Part shown: positions 55,860 to 64,000 of the stretch, piece by piece
Position numbering within the stretch: the first letter of the stretch is position 1
How the letters are laid out: every line of letters begins with the position of its first letter
Source: Costus lasius
Lineage: Eukaryota > Streptophyta > Magnoliopsida > Zingiberales > Costaceae
Direction of reading: 5' to 3'
Assembly: GCA_027563935.2 (NCBI GenBank)
Contig: CM050449.1
Location: 18,250,735 to 18,314,734 of the forward strand
DNA: 64,000 nt
The notes under the pieces: model-generated
What the model was told of the DNA's origin: nothing
Databases searched by the model: none
Seen by the model: the letters and a program-made list of their open reading frames with translations, nothing else
Position numbers and translations under genes: made by a program

Positions 55860-56306
55860 TTGGATCGACTAGTGGTCCATGCCCTCCACTTAGACAAAAT
55901 GGTCTCTTTTCCATGGAGACTGAAATATTGCATCCGTCACATGTACAATTATCATCGGTTCCATGGTTATCTGGATCTGAACATTAGTACCTGTCCACCT
56001 TGGTTTTTAGGATATCCTAGTGATGCCAAACACCAGGTGCTCATTAAACTACAGCAAGATTGGCTCCCTGACTTCTGGGATCACCATTCTTTCCAGAATG
56101 AACTACTACGAGTTCAAGAGCATCCGTTGGAACAACAAATGCTGCTATGGCGCCATTATACCATGACCAAAGAACATAGGATTCTTTATCCTTCTTTTCT
56201 TTTGGCTGAAGACAAGACGTTAAAAGTCTATGTAGATGATGAACATGAGGTGACCTATGTCCCATTTCCTGATTTGCCAAAAACCAGATTTGCAGTCGAA
56301 TTTTGA
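55860..56306 (+). CDS. Unassigned 148-codon frame inside the viral locus
   Basis: Open frame in a block (about 55852-56271) with no second copy in the window. It reads MDRLVVHALHLDKMVSF and contains a tryptophan/histidine-rich stretch (WLPDFWDHHSFQNELL; LLWRHYTMTKEH). The last dozen codons run antisense into the RT fragment that begins at about 56272, so the natural frame ends or continues elsewhere. It could be a piece of the same virus not otherwise represented, such as sequence downstream of RNase H, or host filler DNA. I do not recognise the family. Confidence 0.45.
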   Translation: MDRLVVHALHLDKMVSFPWRLKYCIRHMYNYHRFHGYLDLNISTCPPWFLGYPSDAKHQVLIKLQQDWLPDFWDHHSFQNELLRVQEHPLEQQMLLWRHYTMTKEHRILYPSFLLAEDKTLKVYVDDEHEVTYVPFPDLPKTRFAVEF

Positions 56307-57653
56307 GAAGCATATGCTTCCCTGTATAGAGTTTATTAACTCTGTTTTGTCTGGAATGTCATAACTATCATCTTCTAAGTTATCATTAAGGCGACGATAG
56401 TCAATAACCATTCGGGATTTTCCTCTTACTTGTTCACTGTGTTTATTCACAATGAAAGCAGGGGATCTGTGAGGAGATGTACTCCGTCTTATGACATTGA
56501 GGTTTAGGAGTTCCTCAATATGCATTTTAAATTCAGCAATGTTCTCATTTGTTGCTGTAATTTTCTTGTTTGTGATCCGAAAACCAGGGTCTTTGATTTT
56601 CAGGGTGCAAACAAGTTTGTTTTTCTCCCAATGTTGTTGGGGATTTGATCCAAAGATTTTATCTTTTTCGAGAAGTCTAATTAGGTCATCCACATCAGGA
56701 TTTCCAGATTCGATTTTCTCTAAATGTTCTGGAAGAACAGAATCGTCAAATTCTGTATGCCATTTATTTAAAGGATTTTTGAGAATTCTTATAGTATCAG
56801 AATCCTCATATGTAATAAAGTCATCGACCTCATCACCATCGGGTAGAACTCCTGCCTCAGGAAGAGGGGACGAGTCACAAGTACAGTCATCGACCTCATC
56901 ACCATCGGGTAGAACTCCTGCCTCAGGAAGAGGGGACGAGTCACAAGTACACCCACCACGCTTCGCAGGTGTAGAGGTATAAGGAATCAACGTATGCGGA
57001 AGGAAAATCAATCCTTCCGTTGTAAGGGTGACTCCTTTGTAAGAGTTAATCAGCATATTAAGGCCGATAATAAATTTAGTTTTTACCAAACTAAGTGGTC
57101 GTAAACAAATACGGCCAATATAGGTAGGCTGTGTATAATGAGCATTTCCTAAAGAAAAGGAAAGCTTATGTTTTGCCAAAATATATTCATACAAGAATAA
57201 TTGGCCATCCATTTGTTCTGCATGAAATTTGTCTGCAGGATCTAGTGGGACATGGTACTTTCTGGGTACTAAGGCCATGTCTAGAATTGTATTGCTACAG
57301 CCAGTATCAATTAGTGCTTGTATTTCTAATTTCCAATCAGAAATTTGAATAATACAATTTATTTTAATCGAGTACATCCAAGGTGGCTGTACAGGTTTAT
57401 GTAGATAATCTGTTTGTCGAGTTGTCAAACAGCCATCTGTATGTTCATTATAATCTGTATTTTCATACAATATTAGATTTTCAGTTGTAGGGAGTATGGG
57501 ACGACTCCGTTGATCTAACTCTTCTATTTTTTGAGAGAGTTTGTAAACTTCATTTTCTAGTTGAAGTAGACGTAATTCAATTATTTCTGTTCGGTTATGG
57601 CTTGGAGCCACCGGTTGGTTTGTACTTGGTAAAGGTACTTGTTGTTTTTCCAA
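56272..57653 (-). pseudogene. Viral pol fragment: protease and start of RT
   Basis: A frame of about 460 viral codons within a 477-codon ORF. The N-terminal part is coiled-coil-like (LRLLQLENEVYKLSQKIEEL). The aspartic protease active site is ALIDTGCSNTIL, followed by a retropepsin-like body ending in the LINSYKGV segment. Then come the duplicated acidic spacer and the RT fingers (SPHRSPAFIVNK, KSRMVIDYRRLN, FSKFDCKSGFWQI). The RT stops there, before the catalytic aspartate pair, at a junction near 56272. In caulimovirids the enzyme copies pregenomic RNA to DNA. On the other side it adjoins a movement protein fragment, so the coat protein gene between them is lost here. Confidence 0.9.
56826..56952 (-). 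repeat. 66-base tandem repeat in viral pol, copy 2
   Basis: Two units within the protease/RT spacer of the main pol fragment. Confidence 0.9.
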
Positions 57654-58053
57654 ACATCATTTTTAGATTGTTTCTTTTTATAACTTGAAAATCTCAAGTT
57701 ATAAGTATTATCAGAATTTTTAAACATTATGCTTTCCTCAGGGACAAGCATTTGTTCTTGTTCTAAGTTTTTAGAGATATTCCAATCTAATCCACCAAGA
57801 TCTTCTGGTGAGATTGTCATGGGTTTTATCATTTTAATTCCCTTGCTAGCTAAAGCATCTATAACATTAGATATATAAAGCTTATAGCCAGTATTTGAAT
57901 TGTTCGTTAATTTGCCTAGGAATCCTAACCCAATAAGCAGATTTGAATCTCCTGCAAAATCTTCGTATCCTCTTGTTTGGATACCTATTTCCAATTCTCC
58001 TAAGTCTTTTATACTTATGAGAAAATCTGGAGCACAATAGAAAATACCCTTAT
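57654..58053 (-). pseudogene. Viral movement protein C-terminal fragment
   Basis: Nearly identical to 62262-62655. Encodes the end of the movement protein (ELEIGIQTRGYEDFAGDSNL, LIGLGFLGKLTNNSNTGYKL) down to the lysine-rich end, where it is fused to the pol frame at 57653/57654. The junction on the other side meets a plus-strand RT piece. Confidence 0.88.
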
Positions 58054-58551
58054 ATTACAAAAATTCTATACTAATGGGATTATTGTCTCCGGACAAAAAT
58101 CACAGTTCTATAGAAAAAATATTGACTACTTAGGAGTCGAAATTGGGCATGGAGTTATTAAGCTCCAACCTCATATTGCTTCAAAAATAAAAACTTTTGA
58201 AGTAACAGATACAAAAAGCCTACAACAATTTTTAGGCTTAATTAATTATGCTAGACCTTTTTTAAAGGATCTTCATAAAATGAGTGGACCTCTCTACTCA
58301 AAATTAGGTCTTACTGGTGTTAAGAAATTCAACACAGAAGACTACAAACAGATTGATAAAATTAGGCAATTAGTAGAAACATTACCATTGCTTAAATTAC
58401 CACTGGACAGTGATTATCTCATTGTTCAAACAGATGGGAGTGAGTATGGATGGGGAGCAGTCCTCCTCCGAAAGCCTCATAAATATTCTACAGAGATAGA
58501 AACTATTTGTAGATATGCTTCTGGCAAATTTCGCGGGAAAAATGTCACAAG
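58054..58551 (+). pseudogene. Viral RT thumb and RNase H fragment
   Basis: Encodes the part of pol after the RT catalytic box: NIDYLGVEIGHGVIKLQPH, LQQFLGLINYARPFL (the conserved RT thumb motif) and then the first RNase H strand IVQTDGSEYGWGAVLL with its catalytic aspartate, and ASGKFRGKNVTS. It is cut before the later RNase H acidic residues. It is the only copy of this part in the window. Confidence 0.88.
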
Positions 58552-58748
58552 CAGAATCGTCAAATTCTGTATGCCATTTATTTAAAGGATTTTTGAGAAT
58601 TCTTATAGTATCAGAATCCTCATATGTAATAAAGTCATCGACCTCATCACCATCGGGTAGAACTCCTGCCTCAGGAAGAGGGGACGAGTCACAAGTACAG
58701 TCATCGACCTCATCACCATCGGGTAGAACTCCTGCCTCAGGAAGAGGG
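58552..58748 (-). repeat. Viral PR/RT spacer with 66-base tandem repeat, copy 3
   Basis: Reverse-orientation piece of the pol spacer carrying two 66-base units, fused to the RNase H fragment on one side and to the viral leader on the other. Confidence 0.88.
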
Positions 58749-59390
58749 ACTGTTCCTTTATTTGATCGAACGGGAAAACGTATAAGTATGGAATAATCCA
58801 TGTTAGTATACGGAAGGCTCTAAGCCGATATAGTATGCTTGTTATTTCAGATAGGTTGTCGCATATTTTGTTTTTTATACACATCTAAAGATACCGGGGC
58901 TGCCTAAGCCACCATAGTATAAAGAAAGAACTGAACTAAAGGGCCGATGGCTTGACATGCAAACGTCCACAGACGAGGAGCGTCACCGGGACATACAGCA
59001 TGATTAACGACCATGTAGCATGATGTTCTGTTACTTCTCTATACACCTATGGTAAAGCGGTTGATATTAGAGGAAAACAAAGTATCCGAATGACCAGGAA
59101 TCTATAGATAACAAGTATTACTAATCCTTAGAAAACCTTCTGTATACATCATAACATAGGACCATACAAGTATACGTGAGTACCTAGTAGATCTGTTGTA
59201 TTCAGTACCTGCTCTTACTTGTGTTTTACACAATAGTTTCTATGAAACGTATTTATTCACCAAAGCCGCAAGGCTTTAAAAACAATTATGCTGCTAAGCA
59301 TAAAATAACCATAAGAACCTATCTTACGGTTAAAAATTTAAAAATGACAATCACCTTATTAGGTAAAAAGCAAGCTAATAAAAAGTAAAG
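58749..59390 (+). promoter_or_regulatory. Viral leader region, copy in plus orientation
   Basis: About 640 bases of non-coding viral sequence between the tRNA-primer site region and the first viral ORF. Same as the reverse complement of 60792-61437 with very few changes. It contains perfect stem-loops AAAGCC-GCAA-GGCTTT (59262-59277) and ATGCT-GCTA-AGCAT (59288-59301) close to the ORF, as expected of a structured caulimovirid leader. This copy lacks the primer site. Confidence 0.8.
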
Positions 59391-59498
59391 ATGGATATTA
59401 ATTATCTCTCTTTAAAATTAGCACAACAATACTGGGAAATACAAGCGAATTCCCAGGCAACTAAACATAAATGCTATTTTCCTAGAGAAAATGGTAGA
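59391..59498 (+). pseudogene. Viral ORF1 N-terminal fragment, plus copy
   Basis: Opens MDINYLSLKLAQQYWEIQAN and is broken after about 35 codons, where movement protein sequence follows. The same start occurs on the minus strand at 60791. Confidence 0.82.
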
Positions 59499-60650
59499 AC
59501 AAGAACAAATGCTTGTCCCTGAGGAAAGCATAATGTTTAAAAATTCTGATAATACTTATAACTTGAGATTTTCAAGTTATAAAAAGAAACAATCTAAAAA
59601 TGATGATGAGGCTTCAACATCAGGCTTAGAAAAATTCTTAGAACAATGATACTCAAAGAAAATACTCTTGTAGTATCAAAAGAGCTAAACTTTACATTTG
59701 AAGAAATGATATGTTTAGAAATATCCCTTATTAACAAAGGAAAATTACTTCCTACTCAAAAACTTGAGTATGATACGGAAGGAAACATTCGAGTCTGGTA
59801 TGGACCAAAAACAGACTTTACACAAGAAGAAGAAGATATAATAAATACCTTCTTAGAAATTACTCAAGAAGAAGAAAATACTACCTTCTTGGACACAAAT
59901 ACTATGGAAGAATCCATAGAAGAAATGGTCATAGATGACTTGGATTCTCAAAGTATCCAAAGTATTCCCCAGAATTTAATGGATACAATAATGACTGGCC
60001 AAGAACAAGCTAGTAATGCTACTCCTGTTTATAACAATCCAGGACAAGCAGTAGCCTCAACAAGTACGGCTCAGCCAAGTACTTCACATATAAGGAGTTA
60101 TCCTATTGGACAACCTCCTCGAGAATCGTATACACAGTATACACAGTATAATGAAGAAAGAGACGATAGATGGTCTAAGGGGAAAAGGCAACCTTTAGAG
60201 ACCATAGATAAACGAAAGTTGCTAGATGAAGGAAGAATTCTAAATCTAGCAGCCCATGATCCACAAACTTGGAGCACAGTTCTGGATAACTGGGCCTCCA
60301 TGGTTTCTATGGAAGTAACCAAAATACTTGGAAACTTCACAGCAGAAGAAATGTATTCCTACTTGGAAAATTTCTTAGGAGAAACAGCACGGGCAATATG
60401 GGAATCATACAAACTAAATTGCCCCACAGACTTTCAACAAGATATTTCATTAGGAGTAAATCCTTATAACTTCACAAACCGAATGAAAATTATGATCTTA
60501 GGGTCAAATCCTAACATGGGATTTAATGCCCAACAAAAAGAAGCTATAAGAAAGCTTGAGATAATCCAAATAAAAAATTGGAAATATATTAAACCTTTCT
60601 TACAAGATTTTTATAAACTGTTTATATTGGAAATCAATTATTGTATTTAA
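59499..60650 (+). pseudogene. Viral movement protein end and coat protein (truncated)
   Basis: The first 150 bases are the movement protein C-terminus, ending at a TGA that overlaps the coat protein ATG at 59646 (ATGA). The coat frame runs 334 codons: an acidic N-terminal region (EEEDIINTFLEITQEEENTT), a serine/threonine-rich linker, then a capsid-type domain with YLENFLGETARAIWESYK, which matches the conserved capsid core of Caulimoviridae. It is cut near 60630 before the basic and zinc-knuckle C-terminus expected of these proteins, and continues into reversed ORF1 sequence. Coat protein would form the DNA-containing particle; this copy is incomplete. Confidence 0.85.
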
Positions 60651-60791
60651 CTGAGCATTCTCAGTATGTAATTGGTGTCCGTATCTACCATTTTCTCTAG
60701 GAAAATAGCATTTATGTTTAGTTGCCTGGGAATTCACTTGTATTTCCCAGTATTGTTGTGCTAATTTTAAAGAGAGATAATTAATATCCAT
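60640..60791 (-). pseudogene. Viral ORF1 N-terminal fragment, minus copy
   Basis: Starts MDINYLSLKLAQQYWEIQVN at 60791. The viral part runs to about 60640; the last codons of the open frame (to 60600) belong to the neighbouring coat protein block read in antisense. The role of ORF1 in related viruses is virion-associated or unknown. Confidence 0.8.
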
Positions 60792-61439
60792 CTTTACTTT
60801 TTATTAGGTTGCTTTTTACCTAATAAGGTGATTGTCATTTTTAAATTTTTAACCGTAAGATAGGTTCTTATGGTTATTTTATGCTTAGCAGCATAATTGT
60901 TTTTAAAGCCTTGCGGCTTTGGTGAATAAATACGTTTCATAGAAACTATTGTGTAAAACACAAGTAAGAGCAGGTACTGAATACAACAGATCTACTAGGT
61001 ACTCACGTATACTTGTATGGTCCTATGTTATGATGTATACAGAAGGTTTTCTAAGGATTAGTAATACTTGTTATCTATAGATTCCTGGTCATTCGGATAC
61101 TTTGTTTTCCTCTAATATCAACCGCTTTACCATAGGTGTATAGAGAAGTAACAGAACATCATGCTACATGGTCGTTAATCATGCTGTATGTCCCGGTGAC
61201 GCTCCTCGTCTGTGGACGTTTGCATGTCAAGCCATCGGCCCTTTATTTCAGTTCTTTCTTTATACTATGGTGGCTTAGGCAGCCCCGGTATCTTTAGATG
61301 TGTATAAAAAACAAAATATGCGACAACCTATCTGAAATAACAAGCATACTATATCGGCTTAGAGCCTTCCGTATACTAACATGGATTATTCCATACTTAT
61401 ACGTTTTCCCGTTCGATCAAATAAAGGAACAGTAACGAA
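60792..61439 (-). promoter_or_regulatory. Viral leader region, minus copy
   Basis: Inverted copy of 58749-59390. Together the two copies form arms of about 740 bases (counting the ORF1 starts) separated by about 1.1 kb. The same two stem-loops lie at about 60881-60920. Confidence 0.82.
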
Positions 61440-61451
61440 GCTCTGATACCA
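61440..61451 (-). other. Viral primer binding site (initiator tRNA-Met)
   Basis: TGGTATCAGAGC on the minus strand, the canonical caulimovirid site for initiator tRNA-Met and by convention the start of the genome map. Confidence 0.92.
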
Positions 61452-61615
61452 AAAGAGGGGGGGGTATTTTTTTTTTTTTTTTTCACACAAAAATACTTAA
61501 AAAGTAGAGGTGCTAACTAATTTATTTAATAGGAAGCATAAGAACTTACAGAAAGGAGAAAACTTTGACACTTGCTAGCTGCTGAAGGCGAAAGACTGAG
61601 CATTCAATTATTGGT
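61452..61615 (-). promoter_or_regulatory. Viral region upstream of primer site, with A-tract
   Basis: Read on the minus strand: non-coding sequence, an AATAAA at 61526-61521, about 40 bases, an A18 run, then C8 and the primer site. It may be the polyadenylation region of the pregenomic RNA. It is joined to a pol spacer piece at 61616. Confidence 0.55.
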
Positions 61616-61834
61616 CCCCTCTTCCTGAGGCAGGAGTTCTACCCGATGGTGATGAGGTCGATGACTGTACTTGTGACTCGTCCCCTCTTCCTGAGGCAGG
61701 AGTTCTACCCGATGGTGATGAGGTCGATGACTTTATTACATATGAGGATTCTGATACTATAAGAATTCTCAAAAATCCTTTAAATAAATGGCATACAGAA
61801 TTTGACGATTCTGTTCTTCCAGAACATTTAGAGA
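61616..61834 (+). repeat. Viral PR/RT spacer with 66-base tandem repeat, copy 4
   Basis: Plus-oriented piece carrying the two 66-base units at 61618-61730 and continuing to the PEHLE segment, where it joins the coat protein fragment. Confidence 0.88.
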
Positions 61835-62221
61835 ATAAACAGGAGTAGCATTACTAGCTTGTTCTTGGCCAGTCATTATTGTATCCATTAAATTCTGGGG
61901 AATACTTTGGATACTTTGAGAATCCAAGTCATCTATGACCATTTCTTCTATGGATTCTTCCATAGTATTTGTGTCCAAGAAGGTAGTATTTTCTTCTTCT
62001 TGAGTAATTTCTAAGAAGGTATTTATTATATCTTCTTCTTCTTGTGTAAAGTCTGTTTTTGGTCCATACCAGACTCGAATGTTTCCTTCCGTATCATACT
62101 CAAGTTTTTGAGTAGGAAGTAATTTTCCTTTGTTAATAAGGGATATTTCTAAACATATCATTTCTTCAAATGTAAAGTTTAGCTCTTTTGATACTACAAG
62201 AGTATTTTCTTTGAGTATCAT
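61835..62221 (-). pseudogene. Viral coat protein N-terminal part
   Basis: Begins at 62221 with the ATG that overlaps the movement protein stop (ATGA). Identical in reading to the first ~128 codons of the coat frame at 59646. It is cut at 61835 before the capsid domain, then runs by chance into antisense pol spacer to 61769. Confidence 0.87.
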
Positions 62222-63186
62222 TGTTCTAAGAATTTTTCTAAGCCTGATGTTGAAGCCTCATCATCATTTTTAGATTGTTTCTTTTTATAACTTGAAAATC
62301 TCAAGTTATAAGTATTATCAGAATTTTTAAACATTATGCTTTCCTCAGGGACAAGCATTTGTTCTTGTTCTAAGTTTTTAGAGATATTCCAATCTAATCC
62401 ACCAAGATCTTCTGGTGAGATTGTCATGGGTTTTATCATTTTAATTCCCTTGCTAGCTAAAGCATCTATAACATTAGATATATAAAGCTTATAGCCAGTA
62501 TTTGAATTGTTCGTTAATTTGCCTAGGAATCCTAACCCAATAAGCAGATTTGAATCTCCTGCAAAATCTTCGTATCCTCTTGTTTGGATACCTATTTCCA
62601 ATTCTCCTAAGTCTTTTATACTTATGAGAAAATCTGGAGCACAATAGAAAATACCCTTATTATCTGTCATGTCAACTTCCATACAGGCAATAAGTGCCTT
62701 TCTTGCATCCGATTTCCATCGTTTATCAAGAATTGCAATAAGAACCTTTGTTCCTAGCTTTTTACGAGCTAGACCTTTTACTGAAATAACAATCATCCCA
62801 ATATGGGCTAATGTCTTTCCAGATAATCGTAATTTGTTTAAAGAATCTCTAGAAATGATCTTGAGATTTCTTGGTTCTGTTGTGACAGACAAATGTTCTT
62901 CACGTGTTATTCTTAGAAGTTGGGTTCTAAGGTTTAACGGTCCAGTCCTATATAAGAGTTGTGGCCTTAAGATTTGTAATCTATTATTCTGGTAGGCTTC
63001 AAATTGTTGATCTATATCAACAACTTCTTCCAGAACTTGTGCTGGAATCCCTTGTCTATCAAAAATCCTATTCAGGATATTTGGAATGGGATTACTTATA
63101 GATAACCTTTCATTTTGGTTATTTTCTCTAACTGTTGTAGTTCCAGTTAAAGTATTAGACGTTCCTGTAAAGGGTCTTGTACTCAT
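62218..63186 (-). CDS. Viral movement protein, open frame
   Basis: 322 codons, apparently complete and without stops. After a serine/threonine-rich start (MSTRPFTGTSNTL) it shows the 30K-superfamily/caulimovirus movement protein body: a region with LRITREEHLSVTTEPRNLKI, the LSGKTLAHIGMIVISVKGLA strand, KALIACMEVDMTDNKGIFYC and ELEIGIQTRGYEDFAGDSNL, then GLGFLGKLTNN. Such proteins modify plasmodesmata for cell-to-cell spread. The ATG overlaps the ORF2 stop (ATGA), and its own stop overlaps the coat ATG in the same way, suggesting termination-reinitiation. A leucine-rich acidic region and a lysine-rich end follow. Whether it is expressed from this integrated copy is unknown. Confidence 0.88.
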   Translation of the reverse strand: MSTRPFTGTSNTLTGTTTVRENNQNERLSISNPIPNILNRIFDRQGIPAQVLEEVVDIDQQFEAYQNNRLQILRPQLLYRTGPLNLRTQLLRITREEHLSVTTEPRNLKIISRDSLNKLRLSGKTLAHIGMIVISVKGLARKKLGTKVLIAILDKRWKSDARKALIACMEVDMTDNKGIFYCAPDFLISIKDLGELEIGIQTRGYEDFAGDSNLLIGLGFLGKLTNNSNTGYKLYISNVIDALASKGIKMIKPMTISPEDLGGLDWNISKNLEQEQMLVPEESIMFKNSDNTYNLRFSSYKKKQSKNDDEASTSGLEKFLEQ

Positions 63187-63695
63187 TTCCAGAGGAATTG
63201 AGTACTTCTAGTTTGTCTTTTAGACACTGAGGTCTGAGATGTTCCTGGTTGTGTTTGGGACACCTGTACTACTCTTTGTAACTGAGTAGTCAACTCGTTA
63301 ATAGAGTTTTGATATTGTTGGGCTTGTACACCTAACATATTTTCGACTACCTCATGTTGCCTGAGTAAGATTGTAGAGATAGATCTTATCATTTCTTGCT
63401 GGGCAATTAAAGTGTCAGTGTTCATTTTTACATTAGCAAAAATGAGATTTAATTTTTTATTTAAGTGTATTAAATAAGCAATGATAAAATTGTTTTGCCT
63501 AACAAAACGTTTGTCTGATGCACCTTGTGGATCATCAGTAATAATACCTAGAGGATTATCTAGATAATTTCCTGTTTCTGTTATAATTTTTTGATAGTCT
63601 TCATCATGGCCTAATGAATCAAGCCATTCAGGGACAGGTATGTTAGGCGTTAGGTTCGCCATTCCACTGTGTTGAGGTGAATTTGGATTTACCAT
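63183..63695 (-). CDS. Viral ORF2, small coiled-coil protein
   Basis: 170 codons, complete. The N-terminal half has PVPEWLDSLGHDEDYQKII and a segment around NNFIIAYLIHLNKKLNLIF. The C-terminal half is a likely coiled coil (LIAQQEMIRSISTILLRQHE, then glutamine-rich repeats) ending in a short basic tail. By position it corresponds to the small virion-associated or ORF2-type proteins of badna- and tungroviruses, but I cannot prove homology. Its ATG overlaps the ORF1 stop by seven bases (ATGGTAA). Confidence 0.75.
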   Translation of the reverse strand: MVNPNSPQHSGMANLTPNIPVPEWLDSLGHDEDYQKIITETGNYLDNPLGIITDDPQGASDKRFVRQNNFIIAYLIHLNKKLNLIFANVKMNTDTLIAQQEMIRSISTILLRQHEVVENMLGVQAQQYQNSINELTTQLQRVVQVSQTQPGTSQTSVSKRQTRSTQFLWK

Positions 63696-64000
63696 TCTTC
63701 TGAATTTTTCTGTAATTTTTCAAGAAGGGCGGCTGTTTTTGTGGTTTGATAGTCAAAAACCTTTGACTGTCTATGGAGATTATCTAGTATCTCTTTTAAC
63801 TCAGCTGTGAGTTTTTGTTGTAATAATAAAGATCTTTCGATCTCTTTTACCATCGTGACCAGATACGTATACTGGTTCTTGATGTATTCTTGGTTTTCAT
63901 GAATATTTCTTAATAGAATATTCTTTGTTAACATTTCAGTATGTACTGTCTTCCATAGCTCAGTACATATATGATTGAATTCTCTAAGGCTTTCTGCCTG
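63689..64000 (-). CDS. Viral ORF1 C-terminal part (runs off the window)
   Basis: Open from the right edge to a TAA at 63689. It reads QAESLREFNHICTELWKTVH before the internal methionine at 63934, then a heptad-like helical stretch (MVKEIERSLLLQQKLTAELK) and ends KLQKNSEEW. It is probably the downstream part of the same ORF whose start is at 60791 and 59391; the middle lies outside the window, so that link is an inference. Confidence 0.7.
   Translation of the reverse strand, partial: QAESLREFNHICTELWKTVHTEMLTKNILLRNIHENQEYIKNQYTYLVTMVKEIERSLLLQQKLTAELKEILDNLHRQSKVFDYQTTKTAALLEKLQKNSEEW

Larger units (their letters stand above)
55347..64000. mobile_element. Endogenous pararetrovirus locus (Caulimoviridae), scrambled
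   Basis: At least a dozen blocks of one caulimovirid genome lie end to end in alternating orientation: about 55347-55661 (+), 55662-55851 (-), 55852-56271 (unassigned), 56272-57653 (-), 57654-58053 (-), 58054-58551 (+), 58552-58748 (-), 58749-59498 (+), 59499-~60630 (+), ~60640-61451 (-), 61452-61615 (-), 61616-61834 (+) and 61835 to the edge (-). They carry parts of ORF1, ORF2, movement protein, coat protein, protease, RT, RNase H and the leader with tRNA-Met site. Overlapping blocks are nearly identical, so they come from one lineage and are not old. No block holds a complete RT (the catalytic aspartate box lies in neither RT piece) or a complete coat gene. Left junction is in an adrenodoxin reductase intron; the right end is outside the window. 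Confidence 0.92.

Noticed and set aside
61769..61834. Continuation of the viral coat frame past 61835
   Set aside because: The bases here belong to a plus-oriented pol spacer; the frame stays open by chance across the junction.

Overview
The window is nuclear DNA of a flowering plant. It is packed with nested retroelements, AT-rich MITE-like repeats and intron-containing plant genes, and it ends in an integrated plant pararetrovirus. The wording of the UTP23 and PP2C homologues leans towards a monocot, but I cannot name a species.

Layout: (1) 1-2993, the 3' part of an old, broken LINE with reverse transcriptase, zf-RVT and RNase H. (2) 4603-19733, a nest of Athila-type Ty3/gypsy elements: a plus-strand copy that keeps RNase H, integrase and an ATHILA ORF-1-like gene, interrupted by a minus-strand copy (8518-18966) with two ~2.3 kb LTRs, gag, protease and ORF-1 but no RT, RNase H or integrase core. 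LTRs and pol/ORF-1 spacers carry arrays of ~22-bp palindromes at ~66-bp spacing. (3) 19734-24062, MITEs, a microsatellite and a GC-rich unassigned block. (4) 24063-28883, a minus-strand LTR element with copia-like ends and no recognisable polyprotein. (5) 28884-36734, hAT-like remnants and AT-rich sequence. (6) 36735-40891, the one apparently functional host gene, UTP23 (SSU processome, 18S rRNA maturation), six exons, with a MITE in intron 4. (7) 41414-47473, a complete LINE with both ORFs open, a 34-nt poly(A) and a perfect 13-bp target-site duplication, about 60 bp beyond the likely UTP23 poly(A) signal. (8) 49777-55277, remains of host genes: a PP2C pseudogene, one unrecognised exon-like block, and two good exons of mitochondrial NADPH:adrenodoxin oxidoreductase. 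(9) 55347-64000, a scrambled endogenous caulimovirid: at least a dozen blocks in alternating orientation, near-identical where they overlap, starting inside the adrenodoxin reductase intron and running off the window.

The most unusual points are the viral gene layout (small ORF1 and ORF2 as in badnaviruses, but separate movement, coat and pol reading frames, with ATGA overlaps where visible), the 66-bp tandem duplication present in every viral pol-spacer copy, and the palindrome arrays of the Athila family. No complete viral RT or coat protein gene is present; every viral block is broken by a junction or by the window edge. All identifications come from reading motifs; no database search or alignment was run.
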